Positions 49,235-58,271 of a stretch of DNA of 64,000 nt are shown piece by piece (position 1 is the stretch's first letter; each line of letters opens with the position of its first letter). The notes under the pieces were generated by a model. That model saw only the letters and a program-made list of their open reading frames with translations, searched no databases and was not told the DNA's origin. Where the stretch lies: positions 248,001 through 312,000 of the forward strand of contig NZ_JANHOK010000002.1 of the NCBI RefSeq assembly GCF_026929975.1, given 5' to 3'. Source of the stretch: Bartonella sp. F02. GTDB taxonomy: Bacteria; Pseudomonadota; Alphaproteobacteria; Rhizobiales; Rhizobiaceae. A program made the position numbers and the translations under genes.

Positions 49235-49385
49235 TTTCTAACAGACATCAAACATTGATACAAAGAAAAAATGCATGCTATAAAATTTATATTTTGCAAA
49301 CGTATGATGAAAACAATATCTTAAAATTAAATATTGTATAAACGAACTATTTTCTTAAAAAAGCATCGTAAAAAGGAAATATTTT

Positions 49386-49808
49386 ATGAAACAAGCTTAT
49401 GATAAAGATAATATTTTTGCAAAAATAATTCGCAATGAAATTCCTTCTGTTCGTGTTTATGAAGATGATGATGTTATTGCATTTATGGATATTATGCCGC
49501 AGGCGCCAGGTCACACACTGGTTATACCTCGAAAAGGTTCTAGAAATATACTTGATGCAGATACTGAAATATTGTTTCCAGTGATTAAAGTCGTTCAAAA
49601 AATTGCAAATGCTGTCAAAAAAGCTTTTCAAGCAGACGGCGTAACCATTATGCAATTTAATGAAGCTGCAAGCAATCAGACCGTTTATCATCTTCATTTT
49701 CATGTTATACCACGTATGGAAGGAGTAGAACTTGCTCTCCATAATGCAGTCATAACATCAACAGAAACACTTGAAGAACATGCAAAAAAAATTCAAGAAT
49801 TTCTTTAA
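49386..49808 (+). CDS. HIT-family nucleotide hydrolase/transferase
   Basis: 140-residue Hint-like protein. The histidine triad is YHLHFHVIP near residue 97 and the N-terminal fold opens with DNIFAKIIRNEIPSV. Members hydrolyse nucleotide phosphoramidates such as AMP-lysine. Actual substrate is unknown. AAAAGGAAA precedes the ATG, and the gene ends seven bases from the convergent clpA stop. An antisense frame over it is a shadow. Confidence 0.93.
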   Translation: MKQAYDKDNIFAKIIRNEIPSVRVYEDDDVIAFMDIMPQAPGHTLVIPRKGSRNILDADTEILFPVIKVVQKIANAVKKAFQADGVTIMQFNEAASNQTVYHLHFHVIPRMEGVELALHNAVITSTETLEEHAKKIQEFL

Positions 49809-49811
49809 AAT

Positions 49812-49835
49812 ACTCTAAATTATAGAGTCTTTTTT
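49812..49835 (+). terminator. intrinsic terminator of the HIT gene, overlapping the clpA end
   Basis: ACTCTA pairs with TAGAGT over a 5-base loop and is followed by CTTTTTT. The hairpin lies across the last codons of clpA on the opposite strand, so the same DNA is both coding and terminating. Confidence 0.6.
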
Positions 49836-52166
49836 CTTCATCTGTTTTTTGATAAAGTTATTTTTTCTATTGTTTTTTGAATGAACAGACATTTTAGAAG
49901 ATGAAATTTCTAACTGTAACTGCTCTTTCCCACCATCAGACTTACGTGTTAATACATGAACTATTCCGCCATTGCGTAACTTTCCAAATAGAATTTCATC
50001 AGCTAATGGTTTTTTAATATGTTCTTGGATAACACGGCTTAATGGACGCGCTCCCATATGAGAATCATATCCTTTATCGGCAAGCCATGATATAGCAGAG
50101 GGACTTAATTCAAAAGTAACTGCTTTATTAATTAATTGCGCTTCAAGCTGAAAAATAAATTTCTGAACAATTTGATTAATAACGAACCGAGACAAGGGTG
50201 AAAATGGAATAATAGCATCTAATCTATTACGAAATTCAGGTGTAAATAATCGATTAATCGCTTCGACATCATCACTATCGCGAGATATCTTACCAAATCC
50301 AATAGCCGATTTTGCCATATCTGAAGCACCAGCATTGGTTGTCATTATTAAAATAATATTACGAAAATCAATTTTCTTGCCATTATGATCTGTTAACTGA
50401 CCATAATCCATCACTTGCAATAAAATATTAAATAATTCTGGATGAGCTTTTTCAATTTCATCTAATAATAAAACAGCATAAGGATTTTGATCAACTGAAT
50501 CCGTAAGAAGCCCCCCTTGATCAAACCCTACATAACCTGGAGGCGTTCCTATTAAACGCGCAACGGCATGCTTCTCCATATATTCTGACATGTCAAAACG
50601 TAATAGCTCAACTCCTAAAGAAAGCGCTAATTGTTTTGCAATTTCAGTTTTTCCGACACCTGTTGGTCCTGAAAACAAATAACTCCCAATAGGTTTTTCT
50701 GACTCTCGCAATCCTGCTCGCGCTAATTTAATTGATGAGACTAATGCTGCTATTGCCTGATCTTGTCCATAAACAACATGCTTAAGTTCTGTTTCAAGAT
50801 TACCAAGTATTTTTTGGTCATTCTTAGAAAGAGATTTAGACGGTATTTTTGCCATAACCGCAACAGTCGCTTCAATTTCCTTAACACCTATATTCTTTTT
50901 TCGCTGTTTTTTTGGTAAAAGCATTTGAGCTGCGCCACTTTCATCAACAACATCAATGGCTTTATCCGGTAATCGGCGATCAGCCATATAACGTGAAGAT
51001 AACTCTACAGATGCCTTTATCGCTTCATCCGTATACTTAACCTGATGAAAATCCTCCAAATAAGGTTTGAGTCCTTTCAAGATTTTAATTGCATCAGAAA
51101 CAGATGGTTCATGAATATCTATTTTTTGAAAACGACGTTCTAAAGCTTTATCTTGTTCGAAAATTTTGCGATATTCTTTATAAGTCGTTGAACCAATACA
51201 CCGAATAGTTCCTGAAGATAATGCAGGTTTTAAAAGATTTGCTGCATCCATATTTCCACCAGATGTCGCACCCGCTCCAACCAATGTATGGATTTCATCA
51301 ATAAATAAAATAGCATTAGGATTCTGTTCAAATTCTTTAACGACTTGTTTCAATCGTTCTTCAAAATCACCGCGATAACGCGTTCCTGCAACAATTCCTC
51401 CTAGGTCAAGAGAAAATATCTTTACATTAGATAAAACTTCTGGCACTTGACCATCAACAATGAGCTTAGCCAAACCTTCAATGATAGCCGTTTTCCCAAC
51501 ACCAGGATCACCAACTAAAAGTGGATTGTTTTTTGATCTCCGACATAAAATTTGTATCATTCGCGCAATTTCTAATTCTCGGCCAATTAATACATCAATT
51601 TTTCCATTACGCGCTTTATCATTCAAATCAACACAGTAAGTAGCAAGCGTATTCGTTAATTTTTCTTCATTATTTGAAGTCTGCTGATCAAATTGTTCTT
51701 CAATATCTTCAAGCAACAAAGACAATCCATCTTCACGTACAACACCATGTGAAATGAAACGCAAAGCATCATAGCGCGTCATTCCCATTTCTTGCAGAAA
51801 ATATGCAGCATAACTTTCACGTTCAGAAAAAATCGCGATGAGAATATTAGCTCCTGACACTTCATCTTTTCCAGCTGATTGAGCTTGAATCACTGCACGC
51901 TGAACGACACGCTGAAAAAACGCCGTTGGCTTTGTATCTTCATCAGTTTTAATCTGTGCATCCAATTCTGATTGGATGTAATTGTTTAATTTCTCTCGCA
52001 ACCCTTCTAAATCTACTTGGCAAGCGCGAATAACTGAACTTGCATCAACATCATCCAGCAGAGCAAGCAAAAGATGCTCTAATGTTGCATACTCATGCTG
52101 CGCTTGAGTAGCTATTGTTAATGCACGGTGCAAAACTTCTTCAAGGCTAGGTGTAAAAGATGGCAT
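49815..52166 (-). CDS. clpA: ATP-dependent Clp protease ATP-binding subunit ClpA
   Basis: AAA+ unfoldase of 783 residues that feeds ClpP. It has the double Clp_N repeat (about 1-150), first Walker [11 protein letters not shown], first Walker [12 protein letters not shown], second Walker [12 protein letters not shown], and the ClpP-docking loop IGFGK. The C-terminal D2-small domain follows, then a lysine/asparagine-rich tail. It lies six bases after clpS, the usual adaptor pair for N-end-rule substrates. Confidence 0.95.
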   Translation of the reverse strand: MPSFTPSLEEVLHRALTIATQAQHEYATLEHLLLALLDDVDASSVIRACQVDLEGLREKLNNYIQSELDAQIKTDEDTKPTAFFQRVVQRAVIQAQSAGKDEVSGANILIAIFSERESYAAYFLQEMGMTRYDALRFISHGVVREDGLSLLLEDIEEQFDQQTSNNEEKLTNTLATYCVDLNDKARNGKIDVLIGRELEIARMIQILCRRSKNNPLLVGDPGVGKTAIIEGLAKLIVDGQVPEVLSNVKIFSLDLGGIVAGTRYRGDFEERLKQVVKEFEQNPNAILFIDEIHTLVGAGATSGGNMDAANLLKPALSSGTIRCIGSTTYKEYRKIFEQDKALERRFQKIDIHEPSVSDAIKILKGLKPYLEDFHQVKYTDEAIKASVELSSRYMADRRLPDKAIDVVDESGAAQMLLPKKQRKKNIGVKEIEATVAVMAKIPSKSLSKNDQKILGNLETELKHVVYGQDQAIAALVSSIKLARAGLRESEKPIGSYLFSGPTGVGKTEIAKQLALSLGVELLRFDMSEYMEKHAVARLIGTPPGYVGFDQGGLLTDSVDQNPYAVLLLDEIEKAHPELFNILLQVMDYGQLTDHNGKKIDFRNIILIMTTNAGASDMAKSAIGFGKISRDSDDVEAINRLFTPEFRNRLDAIIPFSPLSRFVINQIVQKFIFQLEAQLINKAVTFELSPSAISWLADKGYDSHMGARPLSRVIQEHIKKPLADEILFGKLRNGGIVHVLTRKSDGGKEQLQLEISSSKMSVHSKNNRKNNFIKKQMKKKDSII

Positions 52167-52172
52167 AATTTC

Positions 52173-52541
52173 TCACTTTTGCTCCATTACACATTGTAAC
52201 GGATGTTCATTTTGACGTGCGCACTCCATAACTTGTATAACTTTCATTTCAGCTACTTCGTAAGTATAACTACCGCATTCTCCAACCCCATTCTGATGAA
52301 CTTTTAACATTATACGGGTTGCTTCTTCATAATTTTTTTTAAAAAAACTTTTTAAAACAAAAATAACAAAATCCATTGGTGTATAATCATCATTAAGTAA
52401 CAGAACGCGATATAACTTAGGTTTTTGAAGTTTTAAATTTAATTTTGGCATGATAACAGTATCATCTCTATCATCATTCCAATTTTTACTTTTTTTATCA
52501 TGCATAACACAGAATGTAAGATTTATAATGAATTTTTGCAT
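52173..52541 (-). CDS. clpS: ClpA adaptor ClpS
   Basis: Delivers N-degron proteins to ClpAP. The core shows [20 protein letters not shown], split over residues about 42-62, then the conserved [13 protein letters not shown] and the [16 protein letters not shown] end. ATG 52541 is preceded by GGAAAG eight bases upstream. ATG 52505 gives a more homologue-like N-terminus (MHDKKSKNW) but no ribosome-binding site, so the start is uncertain. It precedes clpA on the same transcript. Confidence 0.93.
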   Translation of the reverse strand: MQKFIINLTFCVMHDKKSKNWNDDRDDTVIMPKLNLKLQKPKLYRVLLLNDDYTPMDFVIFVLKSFFKKNYEEATRIMLKVHQNGVGECGSYTYEVAEMKVIQVMECARQNEHPLQCVMEQK

Positions 52542-52775
52542 CACCATAACTTTCCATATAGAATACTATATTAATCTTAAATTCTTTCATTACCATTGCA
52601 ATACTCAATTATATATGAAATATGAAAGTTTTCCCTATGCTTAAATTAAATTCAATGCAGCAATCCAAAAACTTATTTTTATAAACAAATTAGTAACACC
52701 ATTCGCTTAAACTGTATAAATAACAGCAAAAAGAAGTCTTGACAAAATTTTTTCGGTGTAAATAGGATATCGTAA

Positions 52776-54125
52776 GTGTGTATTAACTACAAAAAAATTA
52801 TGCATTACTATAAAAAAGTAGCAATTACCTTTATTGCATTCGCTATTTCTTGTTCTGGAGCAATCGCTATCCCTAAAGGAATGTATCCTGGTAAATATGC
52901 AGCTATCGTTATAGATGCAAATACAGGGAAAACGTTATTTCAAGCCAATGCAAATATGAAACGCTACCCAGCTTCTTTAACAAAAATGATGTCACTATAC
53001 CTTCTTTTTGAAGCTATGGAAACACGACGTGTAACACCAAATATGCCTATTCCTATCTCAAAATATGCAGCAACACGTCCTCCAACAAAAATGGGTCTTA
53101 AAGCGGGTCAAACAATTCCCGTAGAAGCAGCTGCTAAAGCTCTAATCACCAAATCAGCAAATGATATTGCAACTGCTATCGGCGAATATCTTGGAGGCAC
53201 TGAAAAAAAATTCGCGAGAATGATGACAAAAAAAGCTCGCCAACTTGGCATGATGAATACACATTTTGCAAACGCTTCGGGTCTTCCAGATGTCCGAAAT
53301 TATTCTACAGCGCACGATATGGCCATTCTAGCGCTAGCTCTACGCAAAGATTTTCCAAAACAATATAAACTATTTAAAACAACAAGCTTTACTTTTCGCG
53401 GAAGGACAATTAACAGCCACAATAGATTAGTCAAAACAATAAAAGGTGTTGATGGAATTAAAACAGGATATACACAAATGTCAGGTTCTAATTTAGCAAC
53501 ATCAATGCGTATTGAAGGACGCTCCATTGTTGCTGTCGTCATGGGAGGAAAATCATCTACACAACGTGACACTCATATGGCCAATTTATTAAATCAGTAT
53601 TTTCTAAAAGCTCGTCAGATAAAAGCTAATGAGCATTTAGTTGCTTCTGCTCGCTACAAATTCCCCAATACTGCATCTATTCCTATACCTGTTGCTAAAG
53701 CAGATCTAACCAATGTTGATGATGAAATTTCAACTCTTTTAACTGCACTTGCAGAACAACCTAATGATTCCAATACTGCAATAGCTGCGGTTAACCAAGC
53801 AATTATACCGACTCCCAACCCTCAGAGAACGACATCTGCTGAAATTGGTAGGGTTATTCCTGCTTCTTTATCAACTAGCGGCAAATGGGCCATCCAAATT
53901 GGTTCTCTTCCCAGCAAAAAACAAGCAGAGTCTTTGACTTTAAAAGCAAAAAATGCAGCAAAATTAGCTTTAAAACATGTATCTTCACATATACAATTCT
54001 TCGAAAAAAATAAACATCACTATTATCGCGCACGTTTTGTTGGTTTCCAATCGAAAAAAGCTGCACTCAACGCTTGTTCTAGTTTAAAGAAAACAAAATT
54101 TAACTGCTATATTGTAGCATATTAG
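52776..54125 (+). CDS. D-alanyl-D-alanine carboxypeptidase (DacA type) with SPOR domain
   Basis: Periplasmic penicillin-binding protein that trims peptidoglycan pentapeptides. GTG 52776 with AGGA upstream gives 449 residues; ATG 52800 is an alternative start. A signal peptide ends near AIAIP (about 32). Active-site motifs are SLTK (67-70), SAN (127-129) and KTG (in GIKTGYTQ near 230). The C-terminal 80 residues form a SPOR domain (GKWAIQIGSLPSKKQAESL), which binds denuded glycan at division sites. This fusion occurs in Rhizobiales homologues and points to a septal or pole-located enzyme. Confidence 0.93.
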   Translation: MCINYKKIMHYYKKVAITFIAFAISCSGAIAIPKGMYPGKYAAIVIDANTGKTLFQANANMKRYPASLTKMMSLYLLFEAMETRRVTPNMPIPISKYAATRPPTKMGLKAGQTIPVEAAAKALITKSANDIATAIGEYLGGTEKKFARMMTKKARQLGMMNTHFANASGLPDVRNYSTAHDMAILALALRKDFPKQYKLFKTTSFTFRGRTINSHNRLVKTIKGVDGIKTGYTQMSGSNLATSMRIEGRSIVAVVMGGKSSTQRDTHMANLLNQYFLKARQIKANEHLVASARYKFPNTASIPIPVAKADLTNVDDEISTLLTALAEQPNDSNTAIAAVNQAIIPTPNPQRTTSAEIGRVIPASLSTSGKWAIQIGSLPSKKQAESLTLKAKNAAKLALKHVSSHIQFFEKNKHHYYRARFVGFQSKKAALNACSSLKKTKFNCYIVAY

Positions 54126-54158
54126 AAGTTTTCGAATTCTGTATTAAGGATAGCAACT

Positions 54159-54431
54159 ATGAAACATAATGCTACTGCTCCAGAAAAAGAAAAATTATTA
54201 AAGCAGTCGTTCATCTTCTCATTGCGTTCTCTTCACAATGCAGCAATAAAACTCGCTCATTTAAAAAATGCTCCAATCAAGCTAAATACACATTCTTTTG
54301 TTAGTCTTCTTATCTGTCAAACAAATCGAAACCGTCGTTTAGCTAATCCTCCCGTGCGTATTCACTTACGTGTTGCAAGCCAAAATGGAAATGTCCCCGT
54401 AAAAATTCGTTTAGGAGCAACAAATATCTAA
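54159..54431 (+). CDS. small basic protein of unknown function
   Basis: 90 residues with no family I recognise. AAGGA lies eight bases before ATG 54159 and a terminator-like hairpin follows, which support it as a real gene. It is rich in Lys, Arg, Asn and His, has a central hydrophobic stretch (THSFVSLLICQTN) too short to be a reliable membrane helix, and an Arg-rich segment (TNRNRRLANPPVRIHLRVA). No signal peptide is seen. It starts 33 bases after the DacA gene and may be cotranscribed with it. Confidence 0.6.
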   Translation: MKHNATAPEKEKLLKQSFIFSLRSLHNAAIKLAHLKNAPIKLNTHSFVSLLICQTNRNRRLANPPVRIHLRVASQNGNVPVKIRLGATNI

Positions 54432-54450
54432 ACGCGTGTTATTAAAACCC

Positions 54451-54474
54451 AGCCACTTTTTTGTGGTTCTTTTT
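54451..54474 (+). terminator. probable terminator after the small basic protein gene
   Basis: AGCCAC pairs with GTGGTT (with G-U) over a TTTTTT loop and is followed by CTTTTT, about 20 bases past the stop. A short stem but a good T-run. Confidence 0.55.
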
Positions 54475-54643
54475 GCATTTCTATTCAAAATATTGGCACC
54501 AGTTAACTAATACAAAACTATATTTTCACGCTTCTTAATAACACAATAAATAATACCCTATCCGAAATAGATTGTACTATTTGCTTAAACTAACACACAT
54601 CGTGCTAATATTACTCAATTTATTTTCTCAGCTTATCTTTGCG

Positions 54644-56041
54644 TTAACAAGATACAACATTAAGTGCAAGACCGGCTTTACTTGTTTCTTTGTAGCGTTC
54701 ACTCATATCATGCCCCGTTTGACGCATTGTTTCAATACAAGCATCAAGAGAAACAAAATGACTTCCATTCCCATGCAGTGCAAGAGAAGAAGCCGTTACA
54801 GCCTTAACAGCGCCCATTGCATTACGTTCAATACAAGGAATCTGAACAAGACCTGAAACCGGATCACATGTCATGCCTAAATGATGTTCAAGAGCAATCT
54901 CAGCAGCATTTTCAATTTGAGATGGTGTCCCCCCTAACGCTGCTGTTAATCCTGCAGCAGCCATTGCAGATGCTGATCCAACCTCACCCTGACAGCCAAC
55001 TTCAGCACCAGAAATCGACGCATTATGTTTAATAACACCACCAATAGCTGCAGCTGTTAATAAAAAATTATGTATCCCTTCTCTATCTGATCCATCATTA
55101 AATTGGATATAATAACGTAAAACAGCGGGAACAACGCCAGCGGCACCATTTGTAGGTGCCGTAACAACACGACCACCAGAAGCGTTCTCTTCATTGACAG
55201 CAATAGCGTATACAGAAAGCCAATCATTTGCTAAAAATGGATGATTATGATTTTTTTTACAATCTTCCAGAAGTTTGTTATACAATTTTTTAGCACGTCT
55301 TAAAACACGCAACCCTCCTGGTAATTCACCTTCTTGTGAAAGTCCTCTGTCAATACAATTTGTCATGGCTGAAAAAATATCATCAAGACCAGTGTTAAGA
55401 ACAGAGCGTTCCATCTTTGTTTCTTCATTAATACGCTTCATTTCAGCGATTGAAAGACCTGATTCTTCCGCCATTGAAAGCATCTTACTTGCAGAATCAA
55501 AGGGATATGGCACTGTAGATATTTCTAGTTTTTCATTATCATTCATGCGGCTCAATTCATCCTCGGTCACCACAAAACCACCACCGATAGAATAATAAAC
55601 CTGTCGTAATAAAACATTTTTATGAATATCTAACGCTTCAAAGGCAAGACCATTGGCGTGTCCTGACAAAACTTCTTTTCGTTCAAAAATAATATCATTC
55701 TGAGGGTCAAACTGATAAGCTGGATGACCTTCTGGTTGCACTTTTTTGTCACGTTGAACTTTTTCTAACAATCCTTCCATGTGATCAGGATTCACAGTAG
55801 AAGCTTTTTCACCCAAAAGACCTAATATAACAGCTCTATCTGTAGCATGACCAACTCCTGTAAAAGCCAAAGAACCATGGAGATACACACGGATATGAGC
55901 AATTCTAATACGAGATAAAGAAGAAGAATTCTGCGCAGAAATTTTCTGTAAAAACATATTGGCAGCTGTCATAGGTCCCATTGTATGTGAACTAGAAGGA
56001 CCAATACCAATTTTAAAAAGCTCAAAAACAGATAAAAACAC
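54644..56041 (-). CDS. sdaA: L-serine dehydratase (iron-sulfur type)
   Basis: Converts L-serine to pyruvate and ammonia using a 4Fe-4S cluster. The single 465-residue chain fuses the beta and alpha domains. The N-terminus has [19 protein letters not shown]; cluster cysteines are in [12 protein letters not shown], and the polypeptide ends ALNVVSC. The C-terminal Cys is the residue that caps the cluster in type 2 enzymes until serine displaces it. The start is GTG 56041 with GAGGTG upstream. Convergent with the small basic gene upstream on the opposite strand. Confidence 0.94.
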   Translation of the reverse strand: MFLSVFELFKIGIGPSSSHTMGPMTAANMFLQKISAQNSSSLSRIRIAHIRVYLHGSLAFTGVGHATDRAVILGLLGEKASTVNPDHMEGLLEKVQRDKKVQPEGHPAYQFDPQNDIIFERKEVLSGHANGLAFEALDIHKNVLLRQVYYSIGGGFVVTEDELSRMNDNEKLEISTVPYPFDSASKMLSMAEESGLSIAEMKRINEETKMERSVLNTGLDDIFSAMTNCIDRGLSQEGELPGGLRVLRRAKKLYNKLLEDCKKNHNHPFLANDWLSVYAIAVNEENASGGRVVTAPTNGAAGVVPAVLRYYIQFNDGSDREGIHNFLLTAAAIGGVIKHNASISGAEVGCQGEVGSASAMAAAGLTAALGGTPSQIENAAEIALEHHLGMTCDPVSGLVQIPCIERNAMGAVKAVTASSLALHGNGSHFVSLDACIETMRQTGHDMSERYKETSKAGLALNVVSC

Positions 56042-56394
56042 AAATCACCTCAAAACTAAATATCAATCGCAAATATTAGCTTTTTCTTATTCTATTTTTA
56101 ATTTAAAATTAGAAACTATTATAGAGTCAGCTAAAAAATGACAACAATAATATATACGCACGCTGCCCATCTTACCTTTTGCTCTAAAAATCTCTTCCTA
56201 TAGTGTTTTCCATCCTCATTTTTTAAAGAACCAACAAGAATGAAAAACAACATATGTATTCAAATATAGAATGTCTAATAAAACAAACGCTCAGCTACAA
56301 TATCAATATTAAATTTAAATATAGATTTTCACTAAATAAATTTTATAATATTTTGAATTTTAAAGTAACAATGCACTAAAATATTTCCGTCATA
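56042..56394. other. intergenic region, no gene seen
   Basis: About 350 AT-rich bases between the nitroreductase gene and sdaA, both on the minus strand. I see no terminator, RNA gene or coding frame that I would call. Confidence 0.4.
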
Positions 56395-57075
56395 TTACTC
56401 AATAAAACGCACAAAATTTTCGATTGGTTCACGTTCAGTTGCAAAATTGTTTTCTGGAGCACTTACATCACGATAACCAAGAGCCATACCACAAATAATC
56501 TGCCGATCAGAAGGTATGGATAAAAGTTCACAAATTCTTTCGTGATAATCAGCAAAAGAAGCCTGAGGACACGTATCTAATCCAAATCCACGTGCCGCTA
56601 ACATAATATTTTGCATAAACATCCCTAAATCAAGCCAGCTGCCAATTTCCATATCACGATCCATTGTAAACAAAAGACCAACAGGTGCATCATAAAATGA
56701 AAAATTACGTGCCTTTTGTCGAATCATCTTATCCGTTTCGCCTTTCTCAATGCCAAGACTTTTATAAAGAGCAACTCCTATTTTTTTACGTCGAGAAAGA
56801 TAAGGTTCACGCCATTGGTGCGGATAATAACAATATTCACGCTTTCCTTCTACACCTGATAAGGAAAGTTGTGTCAGCTCCTGTCCTATTTTCCGTAATG
56901 CTTCTCCTGTCAGAACTACAACTTGCCAAGGTTGAATATTTGTTCCAGATGGTGCTCGTGCTGCAAGTTTCAAAATTTCTGCAATTTTTTCTTTTTCAAC
57001 CAGCTGATCAGTAAAAGCTCGAATTGACTTTCGTGATAAAATAGACTGAAAAACATCGGTAGTGGAATCTGACAT
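56395..57075 (-). CDS. nitroreductase-family FMN oxidoreductase
   Basis: 226-residue flavoenzyme. It has the family opening ILSRKSIRAFTDQLV, the FMN-binding RAPSGTNIQPWQVVVL and MALGYRD near the C-terminus. Members reduce nitroaromatics, quinones or enals, or dealkylate flavins, and the natural substrate is not predicted. AAGGGGAAG precedes the ATG. It is not near genes that specify its role. The MerR gene 510 bases upstream points the same way and could in principle regulate it. Confidence 0.9.
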   Translation of the reverse strand: MSDSTTDVFQSILSRKSIRAFTDQLVEKEKIAEILKLAARAPSGTNIQPWQVVVLTGEALRKIGQELTQLSLSGVEGKREYCYYPHQWREPYLSRRKKIGVALYKSLGIEKGETDKMIRQKARNFSFYDAPVGLLFTMDRDMEIGSWLDLGMFMQNIMLAARGFGLDTCPQASFADYHERICELLSIPSDRQIICGMALGYRDVSAPENNFATEREPIENFVRFIE

Positions 57076-57585
57076 CGCGGTTACTTCCCCTTCATAATAA
57101 AGTGAATTTGCATATTATCATTTTTTCAGTAATTCTTTTACAATCAAGTAACAGAAATAAAAAATATTTAGCAAGTTCAAATGCAATACATTCAACTTAA
57201 AAATATGATATTTTTATCGTGGAAATAACCTTCTATTTTCTTTAAGAATATTATTTATCTCCATCGTGTAATACTGTAAAAATCTCTCTATTTTAGCATT
57301 ATTAATGCATGTTATTTTAATATACGAAACTTTCTATAGACACGCTAAACTGATTTAATCAACAACAAAACTTCATACTCATTTAATGAATATTTTCAAT
57401 GTATTCGAAATAAATCTATTATTTACTTGACCTAAACAGAAACCTTATTTTTTTAAATTCATTTATCATATTTTTTCAGAAAAAAGTAATATCCGATGAG
57501 AAATCTATCTTAAATATTCATTAAAAACTCTCTGTAATGAAAACATAATCACAAAAAAAGAAAAAGCATTAAGTAGATTTTAAAA
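57076..57585. other. AT-rich intergenic region, no gene seen
   Basis: 510 bases between the MerR gene and the nitroreductase gene. No coding frame or stable inverted repeat was seen. MerR-type promoters usually have a 19-20 base spacer around a dyad, and I could not identify one. Confidence 0.4.
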
Positions 57586-57972
57586 TCAGTGTTTTACCCT
57601 TAACTCAGCTAAATTTTCAAAAAAAATTTCTTCAACACGTTCTAGATCATGCAATAAATCGTCAATATCACGCTGCATTTGTTGTAAATCAAAACGCTTT
57701 TTATTAATTCTTGCAATTAATTCTTTTAATTTGCTTTCATCACCGAGAGCTTTCTCAATCATTACCAACATACCAGATATTTCAGACAAAGAAAAATTAA
57801 CCCTTTTAGCACGCAATATTTGTTTTAATTTATGACGATCCGTTTGCGTATAAAGACGTGTAGATCCACGTCGAAAAGGTACAAGAAGCCCTTCTTCTTC
57901 ATAATACCGTAAAGTTCGAGCTGTTATTGAAAATTCTCGTGTCAATTCACTAATTGTATAATATCTGCACAT
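57586..57972 (-). CDS. MerR-family transcriptional regulator
   Basis: 128-residue DNA-binding regulator. The winged helix-turn-helix is at about residues 5-70 (YYTISELTREFSITARTLRYYEEEGLL, in two pieces), followed by a long dimerisation coiled coil (IARINKKRFDLQQMQRDIDDLL). There is no effector domain and only one cysteine, at residue 2, so it is unlikely to be a metal sensor. It resembles the short regulators that sit beside acyl-CoA dehydrogenase genes in other alphaproteobacteria, but no such gene is next to it here. Confidence 0.88.
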   Translation of the reverse strand: MCRYYTISELTREFSITARTLRYYEEEGLLVPFRRGSTRLYTQTDRHKLKQILRAKRVNFSLSEISGMLVMIEKALGDESKLKELIARINKKRFDLQQMQRDIDDLLHDLERVEEIFFENLAELRVKH

Positions 57973-58212
57973 TTTATCATTTTATTTTAATATATTACAC
58001 TGTGATCAAAATTTATATGACACCTTCATATGAGATTTAGTGAGCATTTTATTTAGCTACTCTTTTTCATTTCTCAAAATATAGAAAAATATGAATTTTT
58101 CAATTACACAAATATTATATATTTATACAAGCAATTATTTTGATAGTTTTACCTTTCGTAGAAATTTTACAACTTCTACAAAAAACACTAATTTCAAAAC
58201 TCTAATATTGAA

Positions 58213-58246
58213 AAAAAACGTCTGAATATAAATCCAGACGTTTTTT
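58213..58246 (-). terminator. intrinsic terminator of rpoBC
   Basis: AAAAAACGTCTG pairs perfectly with CAGACGTTTTTT around a 10-base loop. It begins 25 bases after the rpoC stop. T-runs flank both sides, so it could work in both directions. Confidence 0.9.
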
Positions 58247-58271
58247 ATATTACTTTTAATATATAGCAAAA

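Noticed and set aside
49347..49742. 131-codon minus-strand frame over the HIT gene
   Set aside because: Antisense shadow of a gene with intact HIT motif and ribosome-binding site.
54572..54856. Plus-strand frame running into sdaA
   Set aside because: Overlaps the sdaA C-terminal coding region on the other strand and has no ribosome-binding site.
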